A stretch of DNA of 64,000 nt. Source: Maritimibacter alkaliphilus (GTDB taxonomy: Bacteria; Pseudomonadota; Alphaproteobacteria; Rhodobacterales; Rhodobacteraceae). Position 1 is the first letter of the stretch; every line of letters starts with the position of its first letter. The stretch is from contig NZ_JAHVIT010000002.1 in NCBI RefSeq assembly GCF_019801605.1, positions 496,001 to 560,000 on the forward strand, in the 5' to 3' direction. The translations under genes were made by a program, and so were the position numbers. The notes under the pieces were generated by a model. That model saw nothing but the letters and a program-made list of their open reading frames with translations. It made no database searches and was not told the DNA's origin. Positions 52,873-61,412 of the stretch are shown piece after piece.

Positions 52873-54852
52873 TTACTCCGCCGCGACCTTCTGCGGATCG
52901 GCGAGGGTGACGATGTCCTTCATGATCGCGTTCAGCTCGAAGTCCTTGGGGGTGTAGACCTTGGCCACTCCCATCTCGAGCAGGCGCCGGGCGTCCTCGT
53001 CGGGGATGATGCCGCCCACGATGACCGGCAGGTGGTCGAGCCCCGCCGCCCGCAGGCGCGCGAGCGTGTCTTCCACCAGCGGCATGTGGGAGCCCGAGAG
53101 GATCGAGAGCCCGACCACATGGGCGCCCTCCTCCTGCGCGCGGGAGACGATCTCCTCCGGGGTCAGGCGGATGCCCTCGTAGCTGATGTCCATGCCGCAG
53201 TCGCGGGCGCGGAAGGCGATCTGCTCGGCGCCGTTGGAGTGGCCGTCGAGGCCGGGCTTGCCGATGATGAACTTGAGCCGCCGCCCGAGACGGGAGGAGA
53301 CGGTGTCCACCGCGTCGCGGATGTCTTCCAGCCCCTCGGTCTTGTTCGAGGGCGCGCCGGAGACGCCGGTGGGGCCGCGGTACTCGCCGTGGACGACGCG
53401 CATCTGGGCGGCCCACTCGCCGGTGGTGGCCCCGGCCTTCGCCGCCGCGATCGAGGCGGGCATGATGTTCTGGCCCTTTTGGGCGGCCTCCCGCAGGGCG
53501 GAGAGGGCGGCCTGCACGGCAGCCTCGTCCCGCTGGTCGCGCCACTCCGTCAGCCGGGCGATCTGGTCGGCCTCGACCGCCGCGTCCACGGTCATGATGC
53601 CGCCATCCTCGCCCATCAGCGGCGACGGCTCGGCCTCCTTCCAGCGGTTCACGCCGACGACGACGGTCTCCTCGCGCTCGATCCGGTTCACCCGGTCGGC
53701 GTTGCTGTCCACGAGGCGGGACTTCATGTAGTCGATCGCGCCGATCGCCCCGCCCATGGAGCCGAGGTTGGCAAGCTCGGCGCGCGCGCCGGCCTTCAGC
53801 TCCTCCACCTTCGCGTCGATGGCGGGGTTGCCATCGAAGAGGTCGCCGAACTCCAGCAGGTCGGTCTCGTAGGCGAGGATCTGCTGCATCCGGAGCGACC
53901 ACTGCTGGTCCCAGGGCCGCGGCAGGCCAAGCGCCTCGTTCCATGCCGGCAGCTGAACCGCGCGGGCACGGGCCTTCTTGGAGAGCGTGACGGCCAGCAT
54001 CTCGATCAGGATGCGGTAGACGTTGTTCTCGGGTTGCTGCTCGGTCAGGCCGAGGGAGTTCACCTGCACGCCATAGCGGAAGCGGCGGTACTTGGGGTCC
54101 TCGACGCCATACCGCTCTTCGAGGATCTCGTCCCAGAGATCGACGAAGGCGCGCATCTTGCACATCTCGGTGACGAAGCGGATGCCCGCGTTCACGAAGA
54201 AGGAGATCCGCCCGCAGAGCGCCGGGAAATCCTCTGCCGCCACCCGCGGGCGCAACTCGTCCAGCACGGCGATGCCGGTGGCGAGGGCATAGGCCAGCTC
54301 CTGCTGCGGCGTCGCGCCTGCCTCCTGCAGGTGGTAGGAGCAGACGTTCATCGGGTTCCACTTGGGCACGTGCGTGTAGCAGTACTCGGCCACGTCGGCG
54401 ATCATCTTGAGCGAGGGCTTGGGCGGGCAGATGTAGGTGCCGCGGCTGAGGTATTCCTTGATCAGGTCGTTCTGCACGGTGCCCTGCAAGGTGGTGGTGT
54501 CGGCGCCCTGTTCCTCGGCCACGGCGATATAGAGCGACAGCAGCCAGGGCGCGGTCGCGTTGATCGTCATGGAGGTGTTCATCTCGGCCAGCGGGATCTG
54601 GTCGAAGAGGGTGCGCATGTCACCGAGGTGGCAGACCGGCACGCCGACCTTGCCCACCTCGCCGCGCGCCAGCACGTGATCGCTGTCATAGCCGGTCTGG
54701 GTCGGCAGGTCGAAGGCCACGGAAAGGCCGGTCTGCCCCTTGGCGAGGTTCGAACGATAGAGCGCGTTGGACTTCGCAGCCGTGGAGTGGCCCGAATAGG
54801 TCCGGAAGAGCCAGGGGCGGTCTTTCTTGGTCTCGGTCATCTTATCGGTCAT
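52873..54852 (-). CDS. ecm: (2R)-ethylmalonyl-CoA mutase, coenzyme B12-dependent
   Basis: A 659-residue B12 enzyme, converting (2R)-ethylmalonyl-CoA to methylsuccinyl-CoA in the ethylmalonyl-CoA pathway. The TIM-barrel substrate domain comes first (PWLFRTYSGHSTAAKSNALY; SVAFDLPTQTGYDSD; PKWNPMNVCSYHLQEAGAT). The C-terminal cobalamin domain from about residue 530 has GKPGLDGHSNGAEQIAFRA with the base-off His, and VGLSILSGSH. It is a single polypeptide, shorter than methylmalonyl-CoA mutase, and next to ccr as in known EMC gene clusters. ATG 54852 follows GAGGG. Methylmalonyl-CoA mutase is the alternative but less likely. Confidence 0.94.
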   Translation of the reverse strand: MTDKMTETKKDRPWLFRTYSGHSTAAKSNALYRSNLAKGQTGLSVAFDLPTQTGYDSDHVLARGEVGKVGVPVCHLGDMRTLFDQIPLAEMNTSMTINATAPWLLSLYIAVAEEQGADTTTLQGTVQNDLIKEYLSRGTYICPPKPSLKMIADVAEYCYTHVPKWNPMNVCSYHLQEAGATPQQELAYALATGIAVLDELRPRVAAEDFPALCGRISFFVNAGIRFVTEMCKMRAFVDLWDEILEERYGVEDPKYRRFRYGVQVNSLGLTEQQPENNVYRILIEMLAVTLSKKARARAVQLPAWNEALGLPRPWDQQWSLRMQQILAYETDLLEFGDLFDGNPAIDAKVEELKAGARAELANLGSMGGAIGAIDYMKSRLVDSNADRVNRIEREETVVVGVNRWKEAEPSPLMGEDGGIMTVDAAVEADQIARLTEWRDQRDEAAVQAALSALREAAQKGQNIMPASIAAAKAGATTGEWAAQMRVVHGEYRGPTGVSGAPSNKTEGLEDIRDAVDTVSSRLGRRLKFIIGKPGLDGHSNGAEQIAFRARDCGMDISYEGIRLTPEEIVSRAQEEGAHVVGLSILSGSHMPLVEDTLARLRAAGLDHLPVIVGGIIPDEDARRLLEMGVAKVYTPKDFELNAIMKDIVTLADPQKVAAE

Positions 54853-55255
54853 GGCACCCTCGTGCGGCAGGGCGGGAGATCCCGGGTGAGCAACAATCTT
54901 ACGTCGAGCGGGTCTTAGCGGACAGAATATGGCTTTGTCAATTCGCCGCAACGCGGCGTCACGGCCCATCCTACACCTGTTGCGCCCGTCGCGCAGGCGG
55001 TTGCCGCGCAAAGACAGGCCTGCAGGCCGACGTTGGGGAAACTTTCCTGACGGTTTTACCGATTCTCGCGTATTTTAAGGGCTATGGGCCACAACCGGCA
55101 GCGGATCGCCGCGCCGGACCGGCTGAAACGTCGGTTTTAGTGCGACACAAAATTACAAAAGTTACGTTTCTGGCATTGCAAAGTTGCGTGGCGGATTATA
55201 TCCGATGAGCACCCACCGCGATTCTGCATCGCGGCAATCGCATGAGGAGGCTGTC
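54853..55255. other. Divergent control region between ecm and ccr
   Basis: About 403 bases with the promoters of the two ethylmalonyl-CoA pathway genes. AT-rich near the ccr side. Carries the motif pair TTACAAAAGTTAC (55153-55165) and TTGCAAAGTTGC (55176-55187), described separately. A short leader frame with ATG 55205 continues in frame into ccr (its annotated start is 55256). No RNA gene seen. Confidence 0.5.
55153..55187. promoter_or_regulatory. Two RamB/ScfR-like half-sites upstream of ccr
   Basis: TTACAAAAGTTAC (55153-55165) and TTGCAAAGTTGC (55176-55187) form an imperfect direct repeat with 23-base spacing, starting about 69-103 bases before ccr. The second matches the known RamB/ScfR pattern (TTTGCAAAGTT-like). 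Perfect TTTGCAAA sites also lie before mcl1 at 19202 and 19348. Confidence 0.5.
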
Positions 55256-56542
55256 ATGGCGCTTGATACGGAAACGGGCATCGCGGCTTACGACGCGCCC
55301 GAGAAGGACCTTTACGAGATCGGCGAGCTGCCGCCGCTGGGTTACGTGCCCAAGAAGATGTACGCGTGGGCGATCCGGCGCGAACGGCACGGAGAGCCCG
55401 ACAAGAGTTTCCAGGTCGAGGTGGTGGATACCCCGGTCCTCGACAGCCACGAGGTTCTCGTGCTCGTGATGGCGGCCGGCGTGAACTACAACGGCGTCTG
55501 GGCCGGTCTGGGCGTTCCGATCAGCCCCTTCGACGTGCACAAGGCCGAGTATCACATTGCCGGCTCCGATGCCGCGGGCGTCGTCTGGGCGGTGGGTGAC
55601 AAGGTCAAGCGCTGGAAGGTGGGCGACGAGGTCGTGATCCACTGCAACCAGGACGATGGCGACGACGAGGAATGCAACGGCGGCGATCCGATGTTCTCCG
55701 ACAGCCAGCGGATCTGGGGCTACGAGACGCCCGACGGCTCCTTCGCGCAGTTCACCAACGTGCAGGCGCAGCAGCTCATGCCGCGGCCCAAGCACCTGAC
55801 CTGGGAGGAGAGCGCCTGCTACACGCTGACGCTGGCCACCGCCTACCGGATGCTCTTCGGCCACGAGCCGCATGACCTGAAGCCGGGTGACAACGTTCTG
55901 GTCTGGGGCGCCTCGGGGGGGCTCGGCTCCTTCGCGATCCAGCTGATCAATACGGCGGGCGCGAATGCGATCGGCGTGATCTCGGAAGAGGACAAGCGCG
56001 ACTTCGTCATGAGCCTCGGCGCCAAGGGGGTGATCAACCGGAAGGAGTTCAACTGCTGGGGGCAATTGCCCAAGGTGAACACGCCCGAGTACAAGGAGTG
56101 GTTCGGCGAGGTCCGCAAGTTCGGCAAGGCGATCTGGGACATCACCGGCAAGGGCGTGAACGTCGACATGGTCTTCGAACATCCCGGCGAGGCGACCTTC
56201 CCGGTCTCCACCTTTGTCTGCAAGAAGGGTGGCATGGTCGTGATCTGCGCGGGGACCACCGGCTATAACCTGACGATGGACGCGCGCTATGTCTGGATGC
56301 ACCAGAAACGCATTCAGGGTTCGCATTTCGCCCATCTGAAACAGGCCGCGGCCGCGAATAAATTGATGGTGGAGCGCCGGATCGACCCGTGCATGTCCGA
56401 GGTCTTCCCCTGGGAGCAGATCCCGGATGCCCATATCAAGATGCTGAGAAACCAGCACAAACCTGGCAACATGGCGGTGCTGGTCCAGGCCCCGCGCACC
56501 GGGTTGCGCACGGTCGAGGATGTCCTCGCCGCCCGCGCCTGA
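55256..56542 (+). CDS. ccr: Crotonyl-CoA carboxylase/reductase
   Basis: A 428-residue medium-chain dehydrogenase/reductase that reductively carboxylates crotonyl-CoA with NADPH and CO2 to (2S)-ethylmalonyl-CoA, the key step of the ethylmalonyl-CoA pathway. Seen: YAWAIRRERHGEPDKSFQVE in the N-terminal half, VMAAGVNYNGVWAGLG, HIAGSDAAGVVWAVG, the NADPH-binding VWGASGGLGSFAIQLINTAG (about residues 213-232), and the C-terminal YVWMHQKRIQGSHFAHLKQA. Length matches the approx. 430-residue enzymes. ATG 55256 has GAGGAGG. Divergent from ecm; a terminator follows. Confidence 0.97.
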   Translation: MALDTETGIAAYDAPEKDLYEIGELPPLGYVPKKMYAWAIRRERHGEPDKSFQVEVVDTPVLDSHEVLVLVMAAGVNYNGVWAGLGVPISPFDVHKAEYHIAGSDAAGVVWAVGDKVKRWKVGDEVVIHCNQDDGDDEECNGGDPMFSDSQRIWGYETPDGSFAQFTNVQAQQLMPRPKHLTWEESACYTLTLATAYRMLFGHEPHDLKPGDNVLVWGASGGLGSFAIQLINTAGANAIGVISEEDKRDFVMSLGAKGVINRKEFNCWGQLPKVNTPEYKEWFGEVRKFGKAIWDITGKGVNVDMVFEHPGEATFPVSTFVCKKGGMVVICAGTTGYNLTMDARYVWMHQKRIQGSHFAHLKQAAAANKLMVERRIDPCMSEVFPWEQIPDAHIKMLRNQHKPGNMAVLVQAPRTGLRTVEDVLAARA

Positions 56543-56549
56543 CGCCCGC

Positions 56550-56580
56550 GCGCCGGTCCCTCACGGGGCCGGCGCTCTTA
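56550..56580 (+). terminator. Terminator of ccr
   Basis: Eleven-base-pair stem GCGCCGGTCCC / GGGGCCGGCGC (one G-T pair) with a TCAC loop, then TCTTA. Eight bases past the ccr stop. The T-tract is weak. Confidence 0.65.
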
Positions 56581-56674
56581 TTGACGCGAGGTCTCCATTC
56601 CCCGGGGTGTGCAAGACACATTCTTATGACATGCGCGTTTTCGATTTTCCCAATGATTTAATGTATTTCCGCGC

Positions 56675-56698
56675 CAATCCTCCGAAATAGGGGGATTG
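56675..56698. promoter_or_regulatory. 24-base dyad, candidate lux-box-like operator
   Basis: CAATCCTCC ... GGGGGATTG: eight of nine bases in each arm are complementary, around an AT-rich centre GAAATA. It lies about 245 bases before the LuxR-type gene start. Its size and symmetry suit a LuxR-type dimer, but it does not match a described lux box letter by letter. Confidence 0.4.
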
Positions 56699-56942
56699 AT
56701 TGCTTGCCACTGACAATATCTAGTTGTCTCGCGACGCGATGATCCGTTGCCTTCCCCTTGTGCCGGTCCAGCTCACGGACTGACCGGGCAAGCGGTCCGA
56801 CCCGGCGCGGTCTCCCTGCGGGGGCAGGGGGGCCCCTTTGTGCGGCCAGTGCGAGAGGTCGGGCGGGAGGCGCGGATCTGGAACGTCGCAGTGCTGTGTT
56901 CGCGTCGGGGTAGTGCCGGCGTGACGGAAAAGGCCTTTTGGG

Positions 56943-57671
56943 ATGCGATATTCGAGCGCCGACAGGATGGAGGCGAACTGTCAGACGGTAGAAGCCGTCG
57001 GCGGGAGCGATGAACTGCAGGAACTCCTCGTGCGGTTCCGGGACGACTTCGGGCTGCAGCACCTGTCCTACAACTGGGTGACCGCGCCGGTTCGCCCCTG
57101 CCGGTTCGGCACCCTGCCGGAGGCCTGGCTCGACTATTACAAGCAGCGCAATTACGCGATGATGGACCCGGTGATCCTCGGGGCGTCGCGGCATTTCGGC
57201 GTGGTGAACTGGGCCGATCTGGATTGGTCCAGCCGGATCGCCCGCGACATGCGCGCCGAGGCCAACGCCCATGGGGTCGGCTGGCAGGGGCTCAGCGTGC
57301 CGGTGCGTGGCCCGCGCGGGCAGTTCGCCCTGCTCACCGCGACCAGCGATGTCTCCGACGAGGACTGGGCGCTGTTCGTGCGCCAGCAGAGCAACGCGCT
57401 GCTGCTTCTCGGCCACACCATCCACCGCAAGGTGCTGGCGCTCTGCGATCACAGCGGGCCCGAGACGACGGCCCTGCTGTCGCCCCGGGAATGCGAGACG
57501 ATGACCCTGCTGGCCCAGGGCAAGAGCCGCGCGCAGGTGGCGCAGGAGCTGTCGATTTCCGAGCATACGCTGCGGGATCACATCAACTCGGTGCGCAACA
57601 AGCTGAAGGCGGGCAATACCGTGCAGGCGGTGGCGCTTGCACAGGCCTACGGGCTGATCGTCGTCGTCTGA
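56943..57671 (+). CDS. LuxR-type transcriptional regulator with autoinducer-binding domain, no adjacent luxI
   Basis: A 242-residue regulator. The N-terminal autoinducer-binding domain (about residues 20-160) keeps the invariant acyl-homoserine-lactone pocket residues in AWLDYYKQRNYAMMDPVILG ... VVNWADL (Trp, Tyr, Asp-Pro, Trp). The C-terminal GerE HTH at about 177-240 carries LSPRECETMTLLAQGKSRAQVAQELSISEHTL in pieces. It could respond to AHLs made elsewhere. ATG 56943 is used; ATG 56967 is possible. No synthase gene lies in the 64 kb. Confidence 0.92.
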   Translation: MRYSSADRMEANCQTVEAVGGSDELQELLVRFRDDFGLQHLSYNWVTAPVRPCRFGTLPEAWLDYYKQRNYAMMDPVILGASRHFGVVNWADLDWSSRIARDMRAEANAHGVGWQGLSVPVRGPRGQFALLTATSDVSDEDWALFVRQQSNALLLLGHTIHRKVLALCDHSGPETTALLSPRECETMTLLAQGKSRAQVAQELSISEHTLRDHINSVRNKLKAGNTVQAVALAQAYGLIVVV

Positions 57672-57739
57672 CCCCCGCGCTGCGGAAACCTGTGGTGCAG
57701 GCACTGGCGCCCGCCCGCCGGCCCGGATAGATTGCCCCC

Positions 57740-59278
57740 ATGGCCGGGACTTCGCTCACCTTTTCCCACGATCAGGCGGAGGCCTGGGACCGTATCGCCG
57801 AGATGCTCCGCGAGGCGGGCGTCGATGTCGAGGATGGCACGACACGTCCCGACAGCGGCACGAGGTCCCGCGTCCTGGCCGTCACCGGCAAGGCCGGCTC
57901 CGGCAAGACGCTGCTGCTGGCCGAACTGTCGCGCACCTGTGCCGAGGCCGGGCTGGCCGTGGTCTCCGGCGACTACGAGCCGAAGAAATCGAGGGAGCGG
58001 CGCACGCTCTCGATCCTCGCGCCCACCAACAAGGCGGCCTCGGTCCTGCGTCTGCGCGGCGTGCCCGCGACGACGATCCACCGCATCCTCTACACCCCGG
58101 TCTATGATCCCGACTACGAGAAGATCGCCGAATGGCTGGCCGAGGATGGCGAACGCCCGGTGATCGAGGGGCTCAGCGATGTGGCGCTCGACCGGGCGCT
58201 GGCCTTCTACCAGACCAACAAGTCGATCCCCGGGGCGCTGGCCGCCGCCGGGCTGCGCGGCTCGGACTTCATCACCGGCTGGAAACGGCGCGAGGACCCG
58301 CTCGACGTGGGCTTCGTGGACGAGGCCTCGATGCTGGACGAGAAGCAGTTCGAGGACCTCAAGGAGATCTTCCCTACGCTGATCCTCTTCGGCGATCCGG
58401 CCCAGCTGGCCCCCGTGGGCCAGTCCGGGCAGATGGTCTTTGACCGGCTGCCGGAACCGGCGGTGCTCTCGCTGAACCGCATCCACCGGCAGGACGCCGA
58501 CAACCCGATCCTCGACCTTGCCCATGCGCTTGCCGATCCCGACCTGACCTTCGAGACCTTCGAGCGCATGATCGAGGAGGCCTCACGCAAGGACGACCGT
58601 GTCCGCTGGGCCCAACGGGTCGAGGTCGACCTCATGGCACGGTCCCCGGTGCTGGTCTGGCGCAACGTGACCCGGATCAAGCTGATCAACGCCTTCCGCG
58701 CGGTCTACAATGCTCCCGACGACGCCCTCCTGCCCGGGGAGCCGCTGATCTGCGACGGGATCGAACTGCCCCTGAAGCACCGCAAGAAGCGCCTCGATCT
58801 GGAGGCGCGCGGGCTGATCAAGGGCGCGCAGGCGATCTACCTCGGCCCCGGGCGCCGCGCCGGCTTTTCCCGGCTGCACCTGATGGGGGCGGAGGATCCG
58901 CAGCTCTCCGCCGCCTCGATCGTGAAGATCGAGAAACCGGACGAGGAAGAACCCTTCATCCCTTATGCCGCTCACATGGGCGCGACCTTCCTGCATGGCG
59001 CGGCGGTGACGATCCACAAGGCGCAGGGCTCGCAATGGTCCGACGTGCAGGTCTTCGCGCCCGACCTCTATGCCGCCGCCCGCGCAGGCCGCAACGAGGC
59101 CGGTCAGCCGCTCTGGAAACGCCTCGCCTACGTGGCGATCACCCGGGCCGAGGAGCGCCTGCACTGGGTCGTGCGCAACCGCCTCGCCCGGCCCAGCCAC
59201 GAACTGCGCCTCGACGATCTCAAGGCCGCCGCGCCCGCGGCCCTTCAGCTCGAAATGCAGGAGCCGGAGGGGGAGTAG
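57740..59278 (+). CDS. RecD/Pif1-like SF1 DNA helicase (stand-alone AAA-type ATPase)
   Basis: A 512-residue superfamily 1 helicase. Walker A GKAGSGKTLLLAEL (about residues 50-63), motif Ia ILAPTNKAASVLRLRG, Walker B VGFVDEASMLDEKQF (about 192-206), motif III LFGDPAQLAPVGQSG, motif IV-V VTIHKAQGSQWSDVQVF and motif VI AYVAITRAEERLHW near the C-terminus (UvrD_C_2-like). It is shorter than RecD2 (about 720-740) and lacks the N-terminal HhH repeats, so it belongs to a compact RecD-like group with an unknown repair or recombination role. No RecB/RecC/AddAB partner is nearby. Start ATG 57740 has no clear ribosome-binding site. Confidence 0.85.
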   Translation: MAGTSLTFSHDQAEAWDRIAEMLREAGVDVEDGTTRPDSGTRSRVLAVTGKAGSGKTLLLAELSRTCAEAGLAVVSGDYEPKKSRERRTLSILAPTNKAASVLRLRGVPATTIHRILYTPVYDPDYEKIAEWLAEDGERPVIEGLSDVALDRALAFYQTNKSIPGALAAAGLRGSDFITGWKRREDPLDVGFVDEASMLDEKQFEDLKEIFPTLILFGDPAQLAPVGQSGQMVFDRLPEPAVLSLNRIHRQDADNPILDLAHALADPDLTFETFERMIEEASRKDDRVRWAQRVEVDLMARSPVLVWRNVTRIKLINAFRAVYNAPDDALLPGEPLICDGIELPLKHRKKRLDLEARGLIKGAQAIYLGPGRRAGFSRLHLMGAEDPQLSAASIVKIEKPDEEEPFIPYAAHMGATFLHGAAVTIHKAQGSQWSDVQVFAPDLYAAARAGRNEAGQPLWKRLAYVAITRAEERLHWVVRNRLARPSHELRLDDLKAAAPAALQLEMQEPEGE

Positions 59279-59296
59279 CCCTCATCTTTCGCTTAC

Positions 59297-59368
59297 AAAT
59301 ATCCCCGCCGGAGGCCTCAAATCTCTTCTGTCGGAACAGAAGATTTAAAGCCTCCGGCGGGGATATTT
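59297..59368. terminator. Large compound hairpin between convergent helicase and hbd genes
   Basis: Outer stem of 19 perfect base pairs (59297-59315 with 59350-59368), AAATATCCCCGCCGGAGGC in one arm. An inner stem, AAATC-TTCTGT / ACAGAA-GATTT, closes over a CGGA loop. Flanks carry the same ATATTT...AAGATGAG pattern as the elements at 1004 and 52847. It lies between the convergent helicase and hbd genes and is probably a bidirectional terminator or a small inverted-repeat element. Confidence 0.6.
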
Positions 59369-59402
59369 TCGAGCAAGAGATGGGCCAGGACAGCCCGCCC
59401 TA

Positions 59403-60278
59403 TCAGCGGGTGGGGACGGGCGTCTCGCCGCGGTAGTCGTAGAAGCCGCGGCCGGTCTTGCGGCCCAGCCAGCCGGCTTCGACGTATTTCGTCAGCAGCG
59501 GGCAGGGGCGGTACTTGGTATCGGCGAGCCCGTCGTGCAGCACGTTCATGATGGCGAGGCAGGTGTCGAGGCCGATGAAATCGGCCAGCTCCAGCGGGCC
59601 CATGGGGTGGTTCGCACCCAGCTTCATCGCCTCGTCGATCGAGCGCACGTTGCCGACGCCTTCGTAGAGCGTGTAGACCGCTTCGTTGATCATCGGGACA
59701 AGGATGCGGTTCACGATGAAGGCCGGGAAATCCTCGGCCGAGGCCGCGGTCTTGCCGAGGCGTTCCACTACGTTGAGGCAGGCCTTGTAGGTCGGCTCGT
59801 CGGTGGCGATGCCGCGGATCAGCTCCACCAGCTTCATCACCGGCACCGGGTTCATGAAGTGGAAGCCCATGAACTTCTCGGGGCGGTCGGTGCGGCTGGC
59901 CAGCCGGGTGATCGAGATCGAGGAGGTGTTCGAGGTCAGGATCGTGTCAGGCTTCAGCGCGGGCAGGAGCTCCTTGAAGATCTGGTCCTTCACCGTCTCC
60001 CGCTCGGTTGCGGCCTCGATCACGAGGTCGGTCTGGCCGAGGTCGGTCAGCGTCAGCGTGGTGGAGATCCGGCTCATCGCGGCATCGCGATCCGCCTGCG
60101 CGATCTTCTCGCGGCTGACCTGCCGGTCGAGGTTCTTGCCGATGAGGGCGACGGCCTTGTCCAGGGCATCCTGGCTGATGTCCGTCATCATCACGTCGTA
60201 GCCTGCAAGGGCCATCACATGGGCAATCCCGTTGCCCATCTGCCCCGCGCCGATCACGCCGACCTTTTCGATCTCCAT
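59403..60278 (-). CDS. hbd: 3-hydroxybutyryl-CoA dehydrogenase
   Basis: A 291-residue NAD-dependent dehydrogenase, interconverting acetoacetyl-CoA and 3-hydroxybutyryl-CoA (PHB and butyrate metabolism, feeding crotonyl-CoA to the ccr pathway). NAD-binding GVIGAGQMGNGIAHVMALAGY (about residues 7-27). Catalytic His in MGFHFMNPVPVMKLVELIRG (about 136-155), with the Glu at about 120 and the Asn-rich SNTSSISI. C-terminal helical domain with GVGNVRSIDEAMKLGANHPMGPL in pieces. The first-codon ATG 60278 is clear. Not in an operon. Confidence 0.95.
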   Translation of the reverse strand: MEIEKVGVIGAGQMGNGIAHVMALAGYDVMMTDISQDALDKAVALIGKNLDRQVSREKIAQADRDAAMSRISTTLTLTDLGQTDLVIEAATERETVKDQIFKELLPALKPDTILTSNTSSISITRLASRTDRPEKFMGFHFMNPVPVMKLVELIRGIATDEPTYKACLNVVERLGKTAASAEDFPAFIVNRILVPMINEAVYTLYEGVGNVRSIDEAMKLGANHPMGPLELADFIGLDTCLAIMNVLHDGLADTKYRPCPLLTKYVEAGWLGRKTGRGFYDYRGETPVPTR

Positions 60279-60453
60279 TTATCCCTCGCTGCGGTGGCTT
60301 GAAAACTGGCCGCAGAATAGGCCCCGGACGGGGGGAACCGCAAGGGAGGGGGCGGGTCCGGAGGGAAGTTAAATTTATCGAAAAATGAGAGGCTTAGGCG
60401 GATGGAAAGTGTTTTGGGGGAATCTGGCCCGGTGGACTGAAGTGGTGGGAACC

Positions 60454-61314
60454 ATGACTTACGAGAAACTGGGGCAAGAAGCCCTGGAATATTACCCGTG
60501 CCGGTATGGCCGGTCGAAGATCCTGTTCCGGGGGCCCAAACGCGCGCTGGAAGGGGGCTACGTCGCCTTCCTCGGCGGGTCGGAGACCTATGGCAAGTTC
60601 ATCCCGCGGCCCTTTCCGGGGCTGGTGGAAGATGCCCTGGGCACGACCTGCGTGAACCTCGGCTGGATGAACGCGGGCGTCGATGCCTTTTTGCATGACC
60701 CGGCGATCCTGCAGCTCGCCTCGGGGGCGAAGGCGGTGGTGATCCAGGTGATGGGGGCGCAGAACATGTCGAACCGGTTCTACGGGGTGCATCCGCGGCG
60801 CAACGATCGCTTCCTGCAGGCCTCGGACCTACTGCGCACCGTGTTCCGGGACGTGGATTTCACCGAGTTCCATTTCACCCGGCACATGCTGCAGCATCTG
60901 CGCACCCAGTCTGAGGAGCGGTTCGACATGGTGCGGAGCGAGCTGAAGGCGGCCTGGTCGGCCCGGATGGAGCGGCTGCTGTCGCGGATTTCCGCGCCGG
61001 TGGTGCTGCTCTGGCTGTCGAATCATGCGCCGGGCGATGCGGCGCTGGAGGCGGAGATGCGGTCGGACCCGCTCTTCGTGGATCGCGCCATGATCGAGGC
61101 CCTGCGGCCCCGGGTGCAGCAGGTTGTCGAGGTCGTGGTAAGCGCCGAGGCGCAGGAGCGACGCGGCGAGGGGATGGTCTTTGGCCAGTTGGAGGCGCCG
61201 GCGGCGGCAGAGATGCTGGGCACAGGCGCGCAGATGGAGGCCGCGGAGGCGCTGCGAGAGGTGCTGCCGGGATTGATCGAGAGCCGCGGAGGCCGGGAGC
61301 GCGGAGCAATGTGA
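60454..61314 (+). CDS. DUF6473 family protein (Rhodobacterales-specific, unknown)
   Basis: A 286-residue soluble protein recognised as the DUF6473 type, which I know only from Rhodobacterales. Seen: the family N-terminus MTYEKLGQEALEYYPCRYG, SKILFRGPKRALEGGYVAFLGGSETYGKF in pieces with a GGSETYG motif (about residues 40-46), VIQVMGAQNMSNRFYGVHPRRNDRF, and VDFTEFHFTRHML. The fold is possibly an alpha/beta SGNH-like hydrolase (GSETY, GAQNMSN), but no catalytic residue is established. ATG 60454 follows GGTGGGA; an upstream ATG at 60385 adds 23 residues and lacks a ribosome-binding site. Confidence 0.8.
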   Translation: MTYEKLGQEALEYYPCRYGRSKILFRGPKRALEGGYVAFLGGSETYGKFIPRPFPGLVEDALGTTCVNLGWMNAGVDAFLHDPAILQLASGAKAVVIQVMGAQNMSNRFYGVHPRRNDRFLQASDLLRTVFRDVDFTEFHFTRHMLQHLRTQSEERFDMVRSELKAAWSARMERLLSRISAPVVLLWLSNHAPGDAALEAEMRSDPLFVDRAMIEALRPRVQQVVEVVVSAEAQERRGEGMVFGQLEAPAAAEMLGTGAQMEAAEALREVLPGLIESRGGRERGAM

Positions 61315-61412
61315 CGAGATGCGGCGGTCGCGGTGGGTTAACGGGCCAGGTTGCGGAGGGCCGGTGGCCGCATCGCGGGCTGGGGCGGGGCTCCGGGCCC
61401 AGAGGGGACGGC

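Larger units (their letters stand above)
56543..56942. other. Intergenic region between ccr terminator and luxR-type gene
   Basis: About 400 bases. Contains the ccr terminator (56550-56580) and the 24-base dyad at 56675-56698. Otherwise there is only a G+C-rich stretch (56740-56930) with no convincing gene. Confidence 0.45.

Noticed and set aside
60385-60453. Longer N-terminus for the DUF6473 protein
   Set aside because: No ribosome-binding site before ATG 60385; the family pattern starts at MTYEKLG (60454).
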